DNA of 64,000 nucleotides from Acanthacorydalis orientalis (Eukaryota > Arthropoda > Insecta > Megaloptera > Corydalidae), in assembly GCA_034766995.1 (NCBI GenBank), contig CM068314.1, positions 26,682,108-26,746,107 of the forward strand, in the 5' to 3' direction. The notes under the pieces are model-generated. The model was not told the origin of the DNA and did no database searches. It saw only the letters and a list, made by a program, of their open reading frames with translations. Positions 52,856 through 64,000 of this stretch are shown here, one piece after another (position 1 is the first letter of the stretch; the number at the start of each line of letters is the position of its first letter). A program made the translations under genes and the position numbers.

Positions 52856-53190
52856 CCCTTTCACTGCTAAGTAAAAGATATCTCGTAAAAAGCGAGAGTA
52901 CCTGCTACGAGATGTATCGCAGTTTGAGCTTAAGGTTTGAATTGACTATTATTTTTCACGGAATAAGTGTGCAGCTATATACGTTAGGAATAATGACGGA
53001 GAATGAACGATATTTTTTGTATTTTTTTTTTGAAAGAACAACGATCATTGCAGAATGAAACAAAATGAAAAGAGAACTTCTTTACGAAAAGCTTCATAAA
53101 ATAAATATTATGAGATATCTCGAAGTCGGCACTCAGTATGCGAATTTTATTCAGTGATGCCGACTGTGAGATATCTTGTAGTTTTTTTCT
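52856..53190 (+). mobile_element. Possible piggyBac-like element end or MITE
   Basis: TTAA at 52852-52855 is followed by CCCTTTCACTGCTAAG, which fits the TTAA target and CCC-start of piggyBac-type ends. A motif like GATATCTCGTA recurs in both orientations at about 52888, 52916, 53113 and 53169, giving nested hairpins. The opposite end (inverted, then TTAA) was not found, so the right limit is arbitrary. It could also be a different structured repeat. Confidence 0.35.
53112..53178. repeat. Imperfect long hairpin
   Basis: GAGATATCTC, two bases and AGTCGGCA on the left pair with TGCCGACT, two bases and GAGATATCTTG on the right. The middle, CTCAGTATGCGAATTTTATT, is only partly complementary. The arms are each partly self-palindromic (GAGATATCTC). 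Confidence 0.7.
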
Positions 53191-54339
53191 TCATATCATT
53201 AAAATGCCATTCAAAGATCATATCTGGAACTAATTAATATTAAATTTTAAGAAATTTCATATTAATTAGTTATATTATTAGTTACAATACAAGTTATATA
53301 TTAAATATTCAATTATCAATAAATATTTATTTATCATTATTAAATTTTTTCTTATTATAAATATAATTCTTCTTAAATGTACGATATGTGATAAACGTTG
53401 TATATTTGCTTTATATAAAAGCTTAATTGAAAGAAAAACGAATTAGGATTTTTTCTTTGATAATTTTTTATGTAGAACTTATAAATAAATATAAATTAAA
53501 ATAATAATCTAACTAAAATAATGAATTAAAATCAAACTAAAGAATTTTAATTATTGCTGTGAATTATATATATTTTTTTAAAAAATACTGCCGGTTATAC
53601 ACAATTTTCAAAGTATATTTATAAAATGAAAATTTAGAAAAAAGTTAGAAGTCTAATTCTTTTATTTACAATAATTTATGTAAACAAAAATTATTATTTT
53701 TACTTTACATTCATCATATTAGAAAAATAAAACATTGAAGGAACAAGTGCTTATTTTTGTTATTATCAATAGTTTTTAAATATTAAGTATTAAAAGTATT
53801 TATTAATTAACAAAAATATATTGTACATAAAGTTTCGTTATATATAAATTTAAAGATGTACTGGGCCTTTTTTCGGATACAGAGAAAAAAATCATAACCT
53901 CATCTGGGAAAAAGAGACGAAAACAAAACGTTATTGTTACAATGTCTTAATTTTTTTCATACTTGAGATCGATAGCTGATAAATAAACTAATCAGTCCAA
54001 CAGATCTAATTAAATTTTGTTCTTAATAATTTTTTTTCGATTATAATGTATTAAAGATTTTTTTAAAATATATTAGTAAACTATAATTCTAATGAGAATT
54101 TTTATATTTTTTTAATAATTTTTTAAAAAAATTTCGATAGATTTATAAAAGAAATAAATAGAAATATTATTACAGGTTGATTATAAATTAATAACGAAAA
54201 GAAAATTTTATATGAAGTTTAATTATTTATTCAAATATGAGTATAAAATAATAAATTATATATGAAAATAATACATTTTTACATTTTTTTATAAACGTTT
54301 GAGCTCATTTTTTTATTTCTGATAATAATATATAAACTA

Positions 54340-54800
54340 GTCAATATTTCAAACCACGTCGGTTGAAAAGTGAAAAAAAATAATAAAACGGTTCTAAAAA
54401 ATGAATTTCCACCGAAAAATAGATTTTACGAACAATTCGACAAAGAAAATGTCGAAACGAGGTGAGTTTATTCATATAAAATAGGTGCATAAAATGTCAC
54501 ATCTCTATTGGTACAATACATGGTTTACTCAACGGACGTAGTTACAGAGAAATGAAGTACTCTCATATAGTACGACTCCAGTGTAAGGGTGACTGTACCA
54601 GCAGTCATCGAGCCTAAATGTCGCGTCTACAGGTTCATAAAGCAACGAAATTCTTTTTCTTTTTATTTTTCTGACGTCGGTTATTGAAATTTTGATTGCT
54701 TCTGAAAGTTTGTCACGTATGATGGAGGGACGCTACGCGGCATGTACATGTCGCTAAAAATTTTCGTTTTCCGCTTTTTGATGGTAGTTGACGTACTGTG
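54340..54800. other. GC-richer non-coding island
   Basis: The area has markedly higher GC than its surroundings. It contains blocks such as GTACGACTCCAGTGTAAGGG and GGACGCTACGCGGCATGTAC. No frame is open over its length on either strand, no splice-flanked coding segment was recognised and no transposon end was seen. A conserved regulatory element is one option. Confidence 0.3.
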
Positions 54801-56109
54801 ATAGATTTTTTAAAGAGAGAGTAAAATAAGTCAGATAAAAGGTAACAATCATGAATCACAGGAAGTTAATAAACTAGAATATTTATTATTGTGCGCATGT
54901 AAGGCAATAAAGTAAAAAAATTAGCACAAAATAATCATAACTTATAACAAGTATATTATTTGCTTAGAATGTTATATAAATCTTTGGAAATGTTTCTTTA
55001 AATTTAGTTTTAGTAATAATAAATATGGTCTTATAGAATTTAAAAAAAAATAAAGCACACTTTTCTCTTATCAATTTAAAAATATAATTAATATTGATTT
55101 CTTACAATAGAATGTATATTAAAGAAAAAGTAATTGATTTATTTTAAAATAATCTAGTTCAGTTTACTTTCAGTATACAAAAATTTTAAATTATAATTTT
55201 TTCAACTCTTCGAATTCGTTTTTGTATTGTTAATTTCAATTGTGATCCGTGAGTTTACTGTTAAGTAGTAGTAAAGTATGTTAATAGTTATTTAATGGAA
55301 TAAATTTGAAGAAAACAATTCATTCTTCTTTCATTTATTTTCTTATTAACTCTTAAACAATAATAAAAGAGATACTTTTAGAATTTAAATTTTTAATAAA
55401 AAATATTTTATTTAAAATTTTTTTTAATAATTTATAGTAAGAAAGTGTACTTTCTTATAACTTTAATTTATTTTTTTTGTAATTTTCATATTCATAATCG
55501 ATTTTTAATAACAAAGTATGTCATTTGATTAAAGATGTCTGATTATATAAAACAGAATTATTTTAAATAGAATATAAAAAATTATATCCGCTAAGAAAAA
55601 TATTTTAAATTATAAAGGTTTATTTTTAAGTTTTTAAAGATTTTTATTTTATGATACATTTAGTGTAAATTTATTTCAGTGTTCATTTTTAAAAAAGTCA
55701 ATTCTATGACAATAAAGCCAATTTAAAGAAATAGTTAATATTTAAAGTTACAAATTAACGAGTTATAATTTCAAGTTTAATTTTTATACGGATTTTTTTA
55801 TACAAAAATTATAGAAGTACTAATCAACCATTAATATTCATAACATTCAAAAAATTGAAATTCATAAAATGTGTATATTTGGGTTAGTTATAAAGTACCT
55901 GAATTGTTTACGTATAAAAAAAAAAAACAAAAAAACTAATACAAAAAAAACTTTATTAGTGGTGGTTGAAGATTCAGTTTACTCAATTAGCATATAAATT
56001 TGTATATATTCTCTTAGATATAAGTAAGTATATAGTTATATTCAAAAATGGTGTTGACTGTGAATCAAAATGTATTGACATTCTTACAAAAATATATTTC
56101 AAGTGTCAA

Positions 56110-56560
56110 TATCATTCACTCGATATAATTCAGTGACAAAAGCTATTGGACGAAATTTGTATTTTTTTGTGATATAAATTTCAATTTATATTTCGATTGT
56201 GAAAAATAGTGGTAGCCGTTGATATCAAAAACAATTTAACATACTTCGACAAACAATAGAGAACAGTCATGTAAAACGTATGCATCATTGACTATAATTC
56301 AGTATAGAGTACGAAAAATACGAGTCACATCGCGTCAATGATTTACAACGGTTTGCTTGTTTAATACCATTACATGGCTTTCTAAAACAGCAAGAACATG
56401 ATTTCAGCACAACGAATTCGTTGTCGATGTGATGTGTTCGCATTGGCGGGGAGATTGCAGCACAAAAAAGTACGAATAGAGTTAAACAGTAGTTTTCTTA
56501 ATGATTTATTATTGTTTTGTTTTTGTGTTCTGATTTATTATTCCTGAGGTAGTATGCTTC
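56110..56560. other. GC-richer non-coding island
   Basis: Blocks such as CATTGGCGGGGAGATTGCAG near 56443 stand out from an AT-rich background. No coding frame, tRNA or repeat was recognised. Confidence 0.25.
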
Positions 56561-58369
56561 TAAGTGCCTAGTGGAAACCCGTACTTTTTTTCCTAAAATA
56601 CATTTTCATTTCTTCTAAAAATAAATGTCAAGCTTTTCTAAAAATACATTTTATGTATATTAAAAAAACAAATTTGTTTATTTCTAAAAATATATTACTA
56701 AAACAGACGCGTAAAAAACAAAATATATTTCGAGAGAAAATATTTACATTAAATATTTAATGTAAAACATTTGTTTAGGATATTTTTAGAAAAATATTTG
56801 TTAACGCAAGCTTAGATTAACCTTCCAACATGCTATATACATATTTTATTTTAAAATTACATCATTTTGAATTATTTTATTTTATTTAAAATATAAATAT
56901 TAAATACAATTATTGTTTTTCCCTCCTTAAAGGAACCTGACATTTTTATTTAAAACTATCTATGAAAAAATTTTTTCATTCTAATTTTTCGTATTTTTTT
57001 TTAAATTTACAATACTTATTTTTTATAATTTTTTATTTATCTGGAATTTGGGCACCTGGTCTTTTCGTATTTTATAATGAAGTATCAAAAGCAAGAAAAA
57101 TAAAATAGAATGACTATTTCTAAAATTTTTATTATACTTCTAATATATTTCTAAAAAACTCTTCTCTGATATCGATTAGTGATTTGAGTATTTTTAAATT
57201 TGAAATTGTACATTGTTGGTAAACAATTTCTAGAACTATTTCGGCATTATAATTTTTAATGTAACTTTAATAATTTTTATTATGATATTGATGAGTAAAG
57301 TAGCCTTTTAAATTTAATTTAATAAGAAAGTACATTTACAACTATTTATTAGAAATCTTTTTTAAAATTATAATGTTTTTATTTTTTTATCCCTCATATT
57401 TTGAAAAAAAAATAATGCCAAACCAATAGATGGAAACACTATTATGCTTTGTACTTACGATTATGCATTAAACATTTCTTATTAATAATTTATATTTTCT
57501 AATTCCGATAATTAAATTTTATATTTAATTTTTAATAAATCTGTTTTAAAAAACTAAAAATGTCAATCATTGAAATATATGTATTGAATCTGAATTTTAT
57601 AAGTTTCAAAAAGAGTTCGTAGTATTTTTATCTGAAAGACTGAAAAAATCAGCATGAATTTTATGAAATTATTTTAATTTTTGTGCAGTATTAAAATACT
57701 AAATTTTAAAATAAATTGTGAAATAGTTTATCTGACTTTGGTTAAAATTTCATTTTTTTATTGTTTATCTGATTTTAACTTAGTTAAAATTTAATTTTTA
57801 ATATTCTAGCTACGTATATTTGTATTAAATAAGTTAAAATATAAAATATTCGTTTCAACTGAAGGAAAAAGTCATTAAATATAAAGACTAAATTTAAATT
57901 GAATAGTTGTATTTTCATAAATAACTTTATAAAACTAATAACATTTTTTTGTAAAAAAATATATTTATAATGCATTTTAAAAAATAGAAATTATTTTTTT
58001 TCATATACTTTACTGGAAATAAACATAACTCTTTGTAAATAATAAATATGTCTTTTAATTAATACAGAGAAATATGCACAATACAATTTTTTGTATTTTA
58101 ATTTTTAATAGATTTTGAAAATAAATATTTCATTTCATAAGAAATAAATATAATCAGGTTTAAAATTTTAAATGAAGTTAAATTGAAATACTTTGTATAT
58201 TAAATAATAGGAATTTATTCTAAACGTATTTTCAAAAATATTTATTTTAAAACACTGTTTTCTTTGCTTACAACTAAGAACTGAGTTCGATTTTAATGCC
58301 TATAAATTTACTTTCTCTAATTAATCGATGATATTTATTTTTTGTTATTGCTTTCTGAAGACTTAACGA

Positions 58370-58860
58370 TTGCAATGAAACGAGTTTAGTTACGAGTCCG
58401 CCCACATTGTGTACGTTTGCGTTTCAAGACAAGCGTAAAATCTTATTAAGAGTGTTTTTATATCATTACCTCAAGTGTAATGATCCTTGCGTTAATGATT
58501 CCTGCTGCTCATAGCAGGATGTAGAACAACAAATCAAAAAAAGAAACAGATCCAATATGAGTGGGAGTATTTTGTGAACACTGTTCATGTACGTAAACTT
58601 ACAAATGAAATGATTTTGCGGGCGTTGTTCGTTGAACGCCACTGTATTTCATTCGATGTTGGTGTTCGCGAGTTCGCAACGTGGGTATAATCACAAACAC
58701 GCACGGCTTGCATGAAATACGACGTCGTCGAAAAGTGCGAGTGAGATACAAATGGTTGAATGAAGCACACAGTTTGAGTGTGGTGCAATTTGGTGGAAGA
58801 GTCTGTCATTTGTGTAAATGGTTCGTGAATTTAAGAAATGGTTATGTGTGAAATAAACAG
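58370..58860. other. GC-richer island with a donor-like site
   Basis: The island includes a 74-codon minus-strand open frame (58585-58809) with no recognisable domain and a consensus minus-strand splice-donor-like gtaagt at 58597-58602. It could be an untranslated or non-coding exon. A role as a 5' mGluR exon is unlikely because the missing receptor coding exons were not found between it and 49975. Confidence 0.25.
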
Positions 58861-59519
58861 TTTTAAAAATAACGTATGACGTTTATGTTTCACAAAAATT
58901 AATGGACTTTTCTTCCAAGTGCATCATATTTTATTTTAAAATGACAATATTGAAAACCACTTTTTCAATAATTATCCAATCGTTTTTTAATGTTCTCACT
59001 TTTTGGGTTCATTACCTTCATTCGTAATATGAAACGTATATTTTTCAATATGAAAATATACGAATATTGAAAAGAAAATTATCATTTTATTAATATACAA
59101 AAAAATAAATACTTTCTGATTAAATAAACGGTATTTATGACTTGTTTCGTTTATACAGAGTTTTCATTCGAAAGTATACATCAAAGTTTAAAATATATAC
59201 AAGCTAGAAAATTTAAAGTTTTCGATATGTGAATCCATTTAGTAGTTCCTGTTCAACTCAAACAGAGTATGTAAAAATACTGTAGCAAATCTTTCTAAAT
59301 CCTCTACAAATCAAGTACGGAAAACAGCAGGGAGTTTCAATTTTATTCTAAATCCACACATGTATATTCTTATGTTTTAGCTTAAATACTTGCTTTATGT
59401 GTTTTATAGAGAAATAATAATAAAGTAATTTAAATTATTATTCAAAATATTCAATTATTTTATAAATTAAGGTAAATTGGAAATGTTACTATTTACTCAT
59501 ATTTCTCATCTCTTTCTCT

Positions 59520-59566
59520 CTCACACACAAATATATATATACACACATACACACACACACACAGAC

Positions 59567-59593
<27 letters not shown>
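59520..59593. repeat. (CA)n and (TA)n microsatellite
   Basis: Alternating CA and TA runs. The open frame at 59477-59743 crosses the repeat and shows no domain. Confidence 0.95.
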
Positions 59594-59597
<4 letters not shown>

Positions 59598-59839
59598 AAG
59601 ATATAGAAAAAAATAAAATTAAAATCTTCAATAATTTAAAAACAAAGATGTTCAATTATGAAGAAAGAGAAGTATATTTTTTTAACACTGTCCATTTGGC
59701 AATGCCATTATTCTCATTTTATTTAGATATAAAAAAGCTATAGATTTATAAATTTTGTTTGTATCGTAGCGATATAAGGATAATGATATTACTACTCGTA
59801 TTTAATTATTTAAGAGAAGTAATCAAGAATTAAAAGTAA

Positions 59840-59925
59840 TAATTTCTCAAGCATATTTCATCAGAAATATTTATGTGACTTGTGGAGTTAAAGAATAATT
59901 AATTTGTAAAACTATATTTTTTTTA
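59840..59925. repeat. Dispersed repeat family, weak copy 3
   Basis: The tail GTGACTTGTGGAGTTAAAGA followed by ATAATTAATTTGTAAAA resembles the shared tail of the repeats at 2790 and 22140. The upstream half is more diverged. Confidence 0.35.
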
Positions 59926-60031
59926 AAAAAATTGCTCGATTAGTAGAAAATATTTTTATATGAATTTTTTGTTTTATTTTCAATCGTCAAAACTATGATA
60001 ATATAAAAAAAGTTGAAATAAGAAAATAAGA

Positions 60032-60035
<4 letters not shown>

Positions 60036-60063
<28 letters not shown>
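60036..60063. repeat. (TA)n microsatellite abutting mariner end
   Basis: TA repeat of about 28 bases that leads directly into the terminal repeat of the mariner copy starting at 60064. Confidence 0.9.
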
Positions 60064-60067
<4 letters not shown>

Positions 60068-60863
60068 AGTCGTTCGATCTGTATGATAAAAAAGCAAGTT
60101 AAACACTATTTTTTAGAAAAAATCAATTTTATTTCTCAACATAGTCTCCATTGAAAGGTATAAACTTGATTCAGCAAGTTTGTAAAATACGCATTGACGG
60201 CGGAGATGACATCCTCATTCAACGAAAATTTCTTTCCACTAAGTCAAATTTTTAAATTTGGGAAAAGGAAAAAGTCGCACAGGGCCAAGTCCGGAGAATT
60301 GGGTGGATGAAAAATCAATTCGAAGTCTAATTCGTGCTACTTTGTCATTGGGACGCTTGATTTGAGGGATACCGCACTTCCTGGTGGAAGAGCACTTCTT
60401 TGTGCGCCATTATTGGCCGTTTTTGTTTCAACTCTTCTTTCAAACGGTCCAATAATGTTGCATAATAAGCTCCTGTTATCGTTTTTCCCTTCGTTAAGTA
60501 GTCGATCAGGACGATTCCTTGGGAATCCCAAAAAACAGTGACCATCACTTTCCCAGCTGAAAAAACGGTCTTTGTCTTCTTCGGCGCATTTTCACCAGAC
60601 GTTGTTCACTTCTTTGATTGCTGCTTCGACTCCGGTGCGTAGTGGTGGATCCACGTTTCATTGATAGTGATGAATCGACGCAAAAACACTTACTCGGTTT
60701 TTTTTTATTTTTGCGGCAACTGTTATAATGCTCGTTTCAAACATCTGTATAACGAAATTTTGTTTATGCCAGTTTGAAAAGTGACACCGAATAACCGTAA
60801 CGTTTCCAAATTAATGTTGGCGCCACATCATAGGAATTCACTAAACTTATCAAATCATCCACG
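60064..60863 (-). mobile_element. Internally deleted mariner, copy B
   Basis: The left end reads TGTGAGTCGTTCGATCTGTA. The right end on the minus strand reads CGTGGATGATTTGATAAGTT. It is colinear with the copy at 38527-39349 over almost its whole length and lacks the same N-terminal coding block and the same stretch near the C-terminus. It differs by a further loss of about 37 bases in the 5' leader (near 60750). Exact outer limits are uncertain by two or three bases. Confidence 0.87.
60120..60745 (-). pseudogene. Mariner transposase C-terminal half, disrupted
   Basis: Blocks on the minus strand include FETSIITVAAKIKK, FITINETWIHHYAPES-like residues, VTVFWDSQGIVLIDYLTKGK, TITGAYYATLLDRLKEELKQ and MAHKEVLFHQ. 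The last block runs into an indel that destroys the catalytic Asp of the HQDN motif. Later, FELIFHPPNSPDLALCDFFL keeps the third Asp. The two overlapping open frames at 60337-60548 are the true frame and its shifted shadow. First Asp region reads INET instead of VDET, so that residue is also changed. Confidence 0.83.
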
Positions 60864-61042
60864 TGTATACACAGTTTACAGATTTATGAGAAAACATAAA
60901 AGTATAAAAAAATCTTTGATTCATAGATATTTCTCGGAATATATATTCTAAATATATTTCTTTAAATAATATTGCCTTTAAGCACTTTTATACAACAATT
61001 TTTAAATATGTTTTCAGATACTATTATTAAATAACAAATAAG

Positions 61043-61044
<2 letters not shown>

Positions 61045-61087
<43 letters not shown>
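61045..61087. repeat. (TA)n microsatellite
   Basis: TA repeat of about 43 bases. Confidence 0.95.
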
Positions 61088-61093
<6 letters not shown>

Positions 61094-61407
61094 TATTACG
61101 AAAAAAACATGATAAGAAGTAAGTTTCAAAATCACAATCATATAATGTTAATAATAATGATTTGTTTAAAAAATATTTTATTTTCAAATTCAAGAATCGA
61201 AAGCATTTAAATTTAAAATTTTTTGATAATATATTTGTGTATTTATTTTCGTTTATGAAAAAAATAGATGTATATGGTTACAGTTTCCGAATCAGGTGAT
61301 AATATTGTTGGTGGATAATAAACTAAAAACTTTGTAATCTTATACAATTGAAACATAGTTAGTGAATGTAGTATAATTTTATACACAGCTTAGTATGAGT
61401 ATGAATA

Positions 61408-61409
<2 letters not shown>

Positions 61410-61450
<41 letters not shown>
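61410..61450. repeat. (TA)n microsatellite
   Basis: TA repeat of about 41 bases followed by a short TATG/TG run. Confidence 0.95.
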
Positions 61451-61455
<5 letters not shown>

Positions 61456-61567
61456 TATGTATATGTGTGTATGTGTAACAAATATTGATGTAAAAAATCG
61501 GTATAGTGTACAAAATCAATGGTAGTGAATAAAATTAATTAACGAAGGGTATGATTGTTATTATATA

Positions 61568-61764
61568 TGATGATTGACGCCATAGATAAAGAGGACTTCG
61601 CCAACGCGATAGCATACTCGATAATAGTCAATCTTTAACGTAGCAACAAGCGAACAACCACGTCACTTTTTCGTGCCCTGTAGTATTTATCTGTATATTT
61701 TTATAATTAATAAACCTTTAGTTCACTTAAAATTACGTCTCGTTACATAAACCCCAATTCCCTG

Positions 61765-61767
<3 letters not shown>
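61568..61767 (+). mobile_element. Candidate solo LTR (200 bases)
   Basis: A GC-richer block begins TGATGATTGACGCC and ends AATTCCCTGACA, giving the TG...CA ends of retrotransposon LTRs. ATATA sits directly on both sides (61563-61567 and 61768-61772), consistent with a 5-bp target duplication. An AATAAA signal lies near 61709, placed as in an LTR. No internal retroelement region is next to it. Because the flank is TA-rich, the 5-bp match could be chance, and the family is not identified. Confidence 0.45.

Positions 61768-61816
<49 letters not shown>
61768..61816. repeat. (TA)n microsatellite abutting candidate LTR
   Basis: Pure TA repeat of about 48 bases immediately after the LTR-like end. 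Confidence 0.95.
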
Positions 61817-61819
<3 letters not shown>

Positions 61820-62329
61820 CCTTTGTATGAAAAATATACGCTCTCAATGTGAGCTTTTCTTCTTTGTACTGAGATGAATTTAATTATTATTTTCTTCATA
61901 ACTTACTGCTATCCAGCACCGGTTTCAAATAAACAACAGCATTACTTTTTATACGATATTAAATTTAAATTCACTTAATGTATTTTGCAATTATGTAGCA
62001 GTATTTGCATTATGAGAAGTTTCTTGCTCTTTTGTTGTTATTAATATTAATTTCTAGCATTGTACATTAACATTTTATAAGATAAATTGCTATTAATGTA
62101 TGTATGTATATATTTACATACATACAGACATATAAGTATATATATATATATATAATGTAAGTACAAAAATATATTTTCTGTAGATGCTAACTTTATTGAT
62201 CTAATACGAAAGACTATATAATTTATATCTTCATGTAGAATCCAAAACGATTTTTTTTATTTATATAGCTCTATTAAGTACTCTGGAGTTTACTATATTT
62301 CTTTATATCTCATTTTCAATATTTAGCTA

Positions 62330-62660
62330 AGAACCTCGTAATCGATAAGAACGCGAGAAAAAAATAGGCGAACGATATAGATATGGTGACAGAGTAACGA
62401 TATCTTTGAAAATTGTCGTTGAAAAGTTGATTCATGCTCTGAGCTTTATTTATTGTTCAATATAAAAAGCATTATCTTGTATCCTTTCACATTCATGCTA
62501 ACAATCGAGATAAACAAGGTGATGTCGAACGGAAAATGAACGAAATCTTATCAGAAAATTTATTTAAAATTTAATACATGGCATTGATGTACTTTTTACG
62601 CACGACAGAATATACGAAGACGAATTGAAATTTCCAGACAACGAACAGGAAATTTTTCAC
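62330..62660. other. Slightly GC-richer non-coding stretch
   Basis: No coding frame, repeat or RNA gene was recognised. It is noted because the composition differs from the flanking AT-rich sequence. Confidence 0.2.
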
Positions 62661-62881
62661 GTATATAAAACCTTGACTTTTATAAAGTTGAACTTTACTC
62701 ATTTTTTTAAATTTAACCTTGTCATTACTTTCATTCACTTTTTAATAAACATTATTTTTCATGTTTTATGGAAAAATTAAAAAATATCAAACACGCTCTT
62801 GTTTTTCACGTTCTTATTTTTTGTATTCTTTAATGAGGAAATTAGTAATAAATATAAAGAATATATAAATGTTTAATGTGT

Positions 62882-62887
<6 letters not shown>

Positions 62888-62921
<34 letters not shown>

Positions 62922-62945
62922 GTATGTTAGTATGTGTGTGTATGT
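62888..62945. repeat. (TA)n with TATG/TG run
   Basis: TA repeat to about 62917 followed by TATG and TG units. Confidence 0.9.
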
Positions 62946-64000
62946 TTATAAAAAATTGTAAATGAACTAGCTAAAAACGATTAATATTTACTTACTTTAG
63001 AAGTGAATAATTATGTAAAATTATTCTTTTTTATTTTTTATGAATTAAATTTATTCCTTAATGTGATTTTAATTACGAGCAAATCACTTAAGAACAACAA
63101 GTTTAGTAAAAGACTTTCATGCAAAAGAAATATCACCCACTATACAATGGCTGCTTTAATTTGTTTGGTAGGTATGAGTAAAAGAAGGGTTTTAATAAAG
63201 TTAAAATAATTTGCAGTTTTAATTTATATTCTTACGACTGTTTTTCATTTAGTTATTCTGTATCTTCAATTTTCTTATGTACGATTGAATTTATGTATTA
63301 AGCTATAAACAGATGTATAATAAGTATCCATTAACTGTGTACATATTAATAATTAATATTATTATTTTGCCCACATTTTTGATTTCTTTTATTATTTTGA
63401 ATTTATATCAACATGTCGTTTGATAATAGAATTTGAAACAGTAATTTTATTCGAATTTGTTTTCCAATATATTTGTTAGAAATCCTGTCGATAATAGAAT
63501 TTGTAACTCACACATTTCTATTATAGTAATCTTGTAAAGGTTCTGTTAGTAACTTATAGAGTATTTTTTAACTTTGTTATCAAATAAACTTTTACAGAAT
63601 CAGAGAAACTTCTTGCTCTGGACAATATATTGATTTTTAAGTATATCAAAACTTTTAAAAAAATACAGCAAAAGATATAAGAAAATTTCACATTGTATAT
63701 CAAATAACGAAAACCATTATATGATTAGATGAAAAAATATTTATATAATTTTTTTGAGATGAGCGCTGTATATATTTATATATGTAAATTAAATAATTTA
63801 GTAATATTATGAAAGATTATTAATTGTAAAATAAATCAATTAAAATGTATTATTTATTACATATGAATTTATTATAAATTTATTATTTACTCTTTTAAAT
63901 AAATTAAAAATCAAAATACAAAGTACAACATAAATTATAACTGATAGAGATAAAATAATATTTACACTATAAGTTATTACCCGTATTTATTTTATATTTT

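Larger units (their letters stand above)
49976..64000 (-). other. Presumed mGluR intron 5' of exon 49831-49975, continues out of window
   Basis: No further mGluR exon was recognised here, although the signal peptide and first part of the ligand-binding domain must be encoded upstream on the minus strand. The region is inferred to be one intron. It holds a short mariner derivative at 51343-51892, a possible piggyBac-like end at 52856, a deleted mariner at 60064-60863, a candidate solo LTR at 61568-61767 and several (TA)n tracts. GC-richer islands at 54340-54800, 56110-56560, 58370-58860 and 62330-62660 lack convincing coding frames. Between 53200 and 54340, 54830 and 56100, and 56570 and 58360 I see only AT-rich sequence. 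Confidence 0.5.

Noticed and set aside
58597..58810. 5' exon of mGluR
   Set aside because: The coding exons for the first part of the receptor would have to lie between it and 49975, and none was found there.

Overview
The window is very AT-rich eukaryotic DNA with about fifty (TA)n microsatellites, several degenerate mariner transposons and only two recognisable protein-coding exons. Both exons encode adjacent parts of an insect-type metabotropic glutamate receptor (mGluR) on the minus strand. The base composition, mariner-dominated repeat content and receptor sequence suggest an insect, most plausibly a hymenopteran such as a bee, ant or wasp. The order is inference; the gene assignment is not.

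Layout: the upstream exon of the pair (49831-49975) joins in frame to the downstream exon (22582-22833) across a 26,997-base intron. Together they give about 131 residues of the extracellular Venus-flytrap glutamate-binding domain. The remaining mGluR exons (signal peptide, first lobe, cysteine-rich region, seven-helix domain) were not found and probably lie outside. Bases 1-22581 would then be the following intron and 49976-64000 the preceding intron. No complete gene lies in the window.

The introns hold a graveyard of DNA transposons. (1) Two roughly 0.8 kb mariner copies at 38527-39349 and 60064-60863 share the same two internal deletions, so they look like a non-autonomous lineage. (2) A second mariner group with TTAGGTTGGT-type ends is present at 7560-8082, 40868-41214 and 51343-51892, with a relative at 271-727; these keep mainly the 5' half with the helix-turn-helix region. 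(3) A degenerate mauritiana/mellifera-like mariner is at 31690-32860, with an internally deleted relative at 41309-41847 that has clean terminal repeats. (4) Another mariner-like relic is at 46800-47900. There are also a candidate tRNA-derived SINE (4806-4935), a candidate solo LTR with 5-bp flanking repeats (61568-61767), a possible piggyBac-like end (52856), two low-copy repeat families and several hairpins.

No CRISPR array, rRNA gene, canonical tRNA gene or operon-like cluster was seen. I found no evidence for a new molecular system. The most useful second looks are the shared-deletion mariner lineage, a long (TA)n tract 29 bases past an mGluR 5' splice site, the perfect inverted repeats at 8643-8689 and 41413-41453, and a few GC-richer islands without coding capacity that may be conserved regulatory elements.
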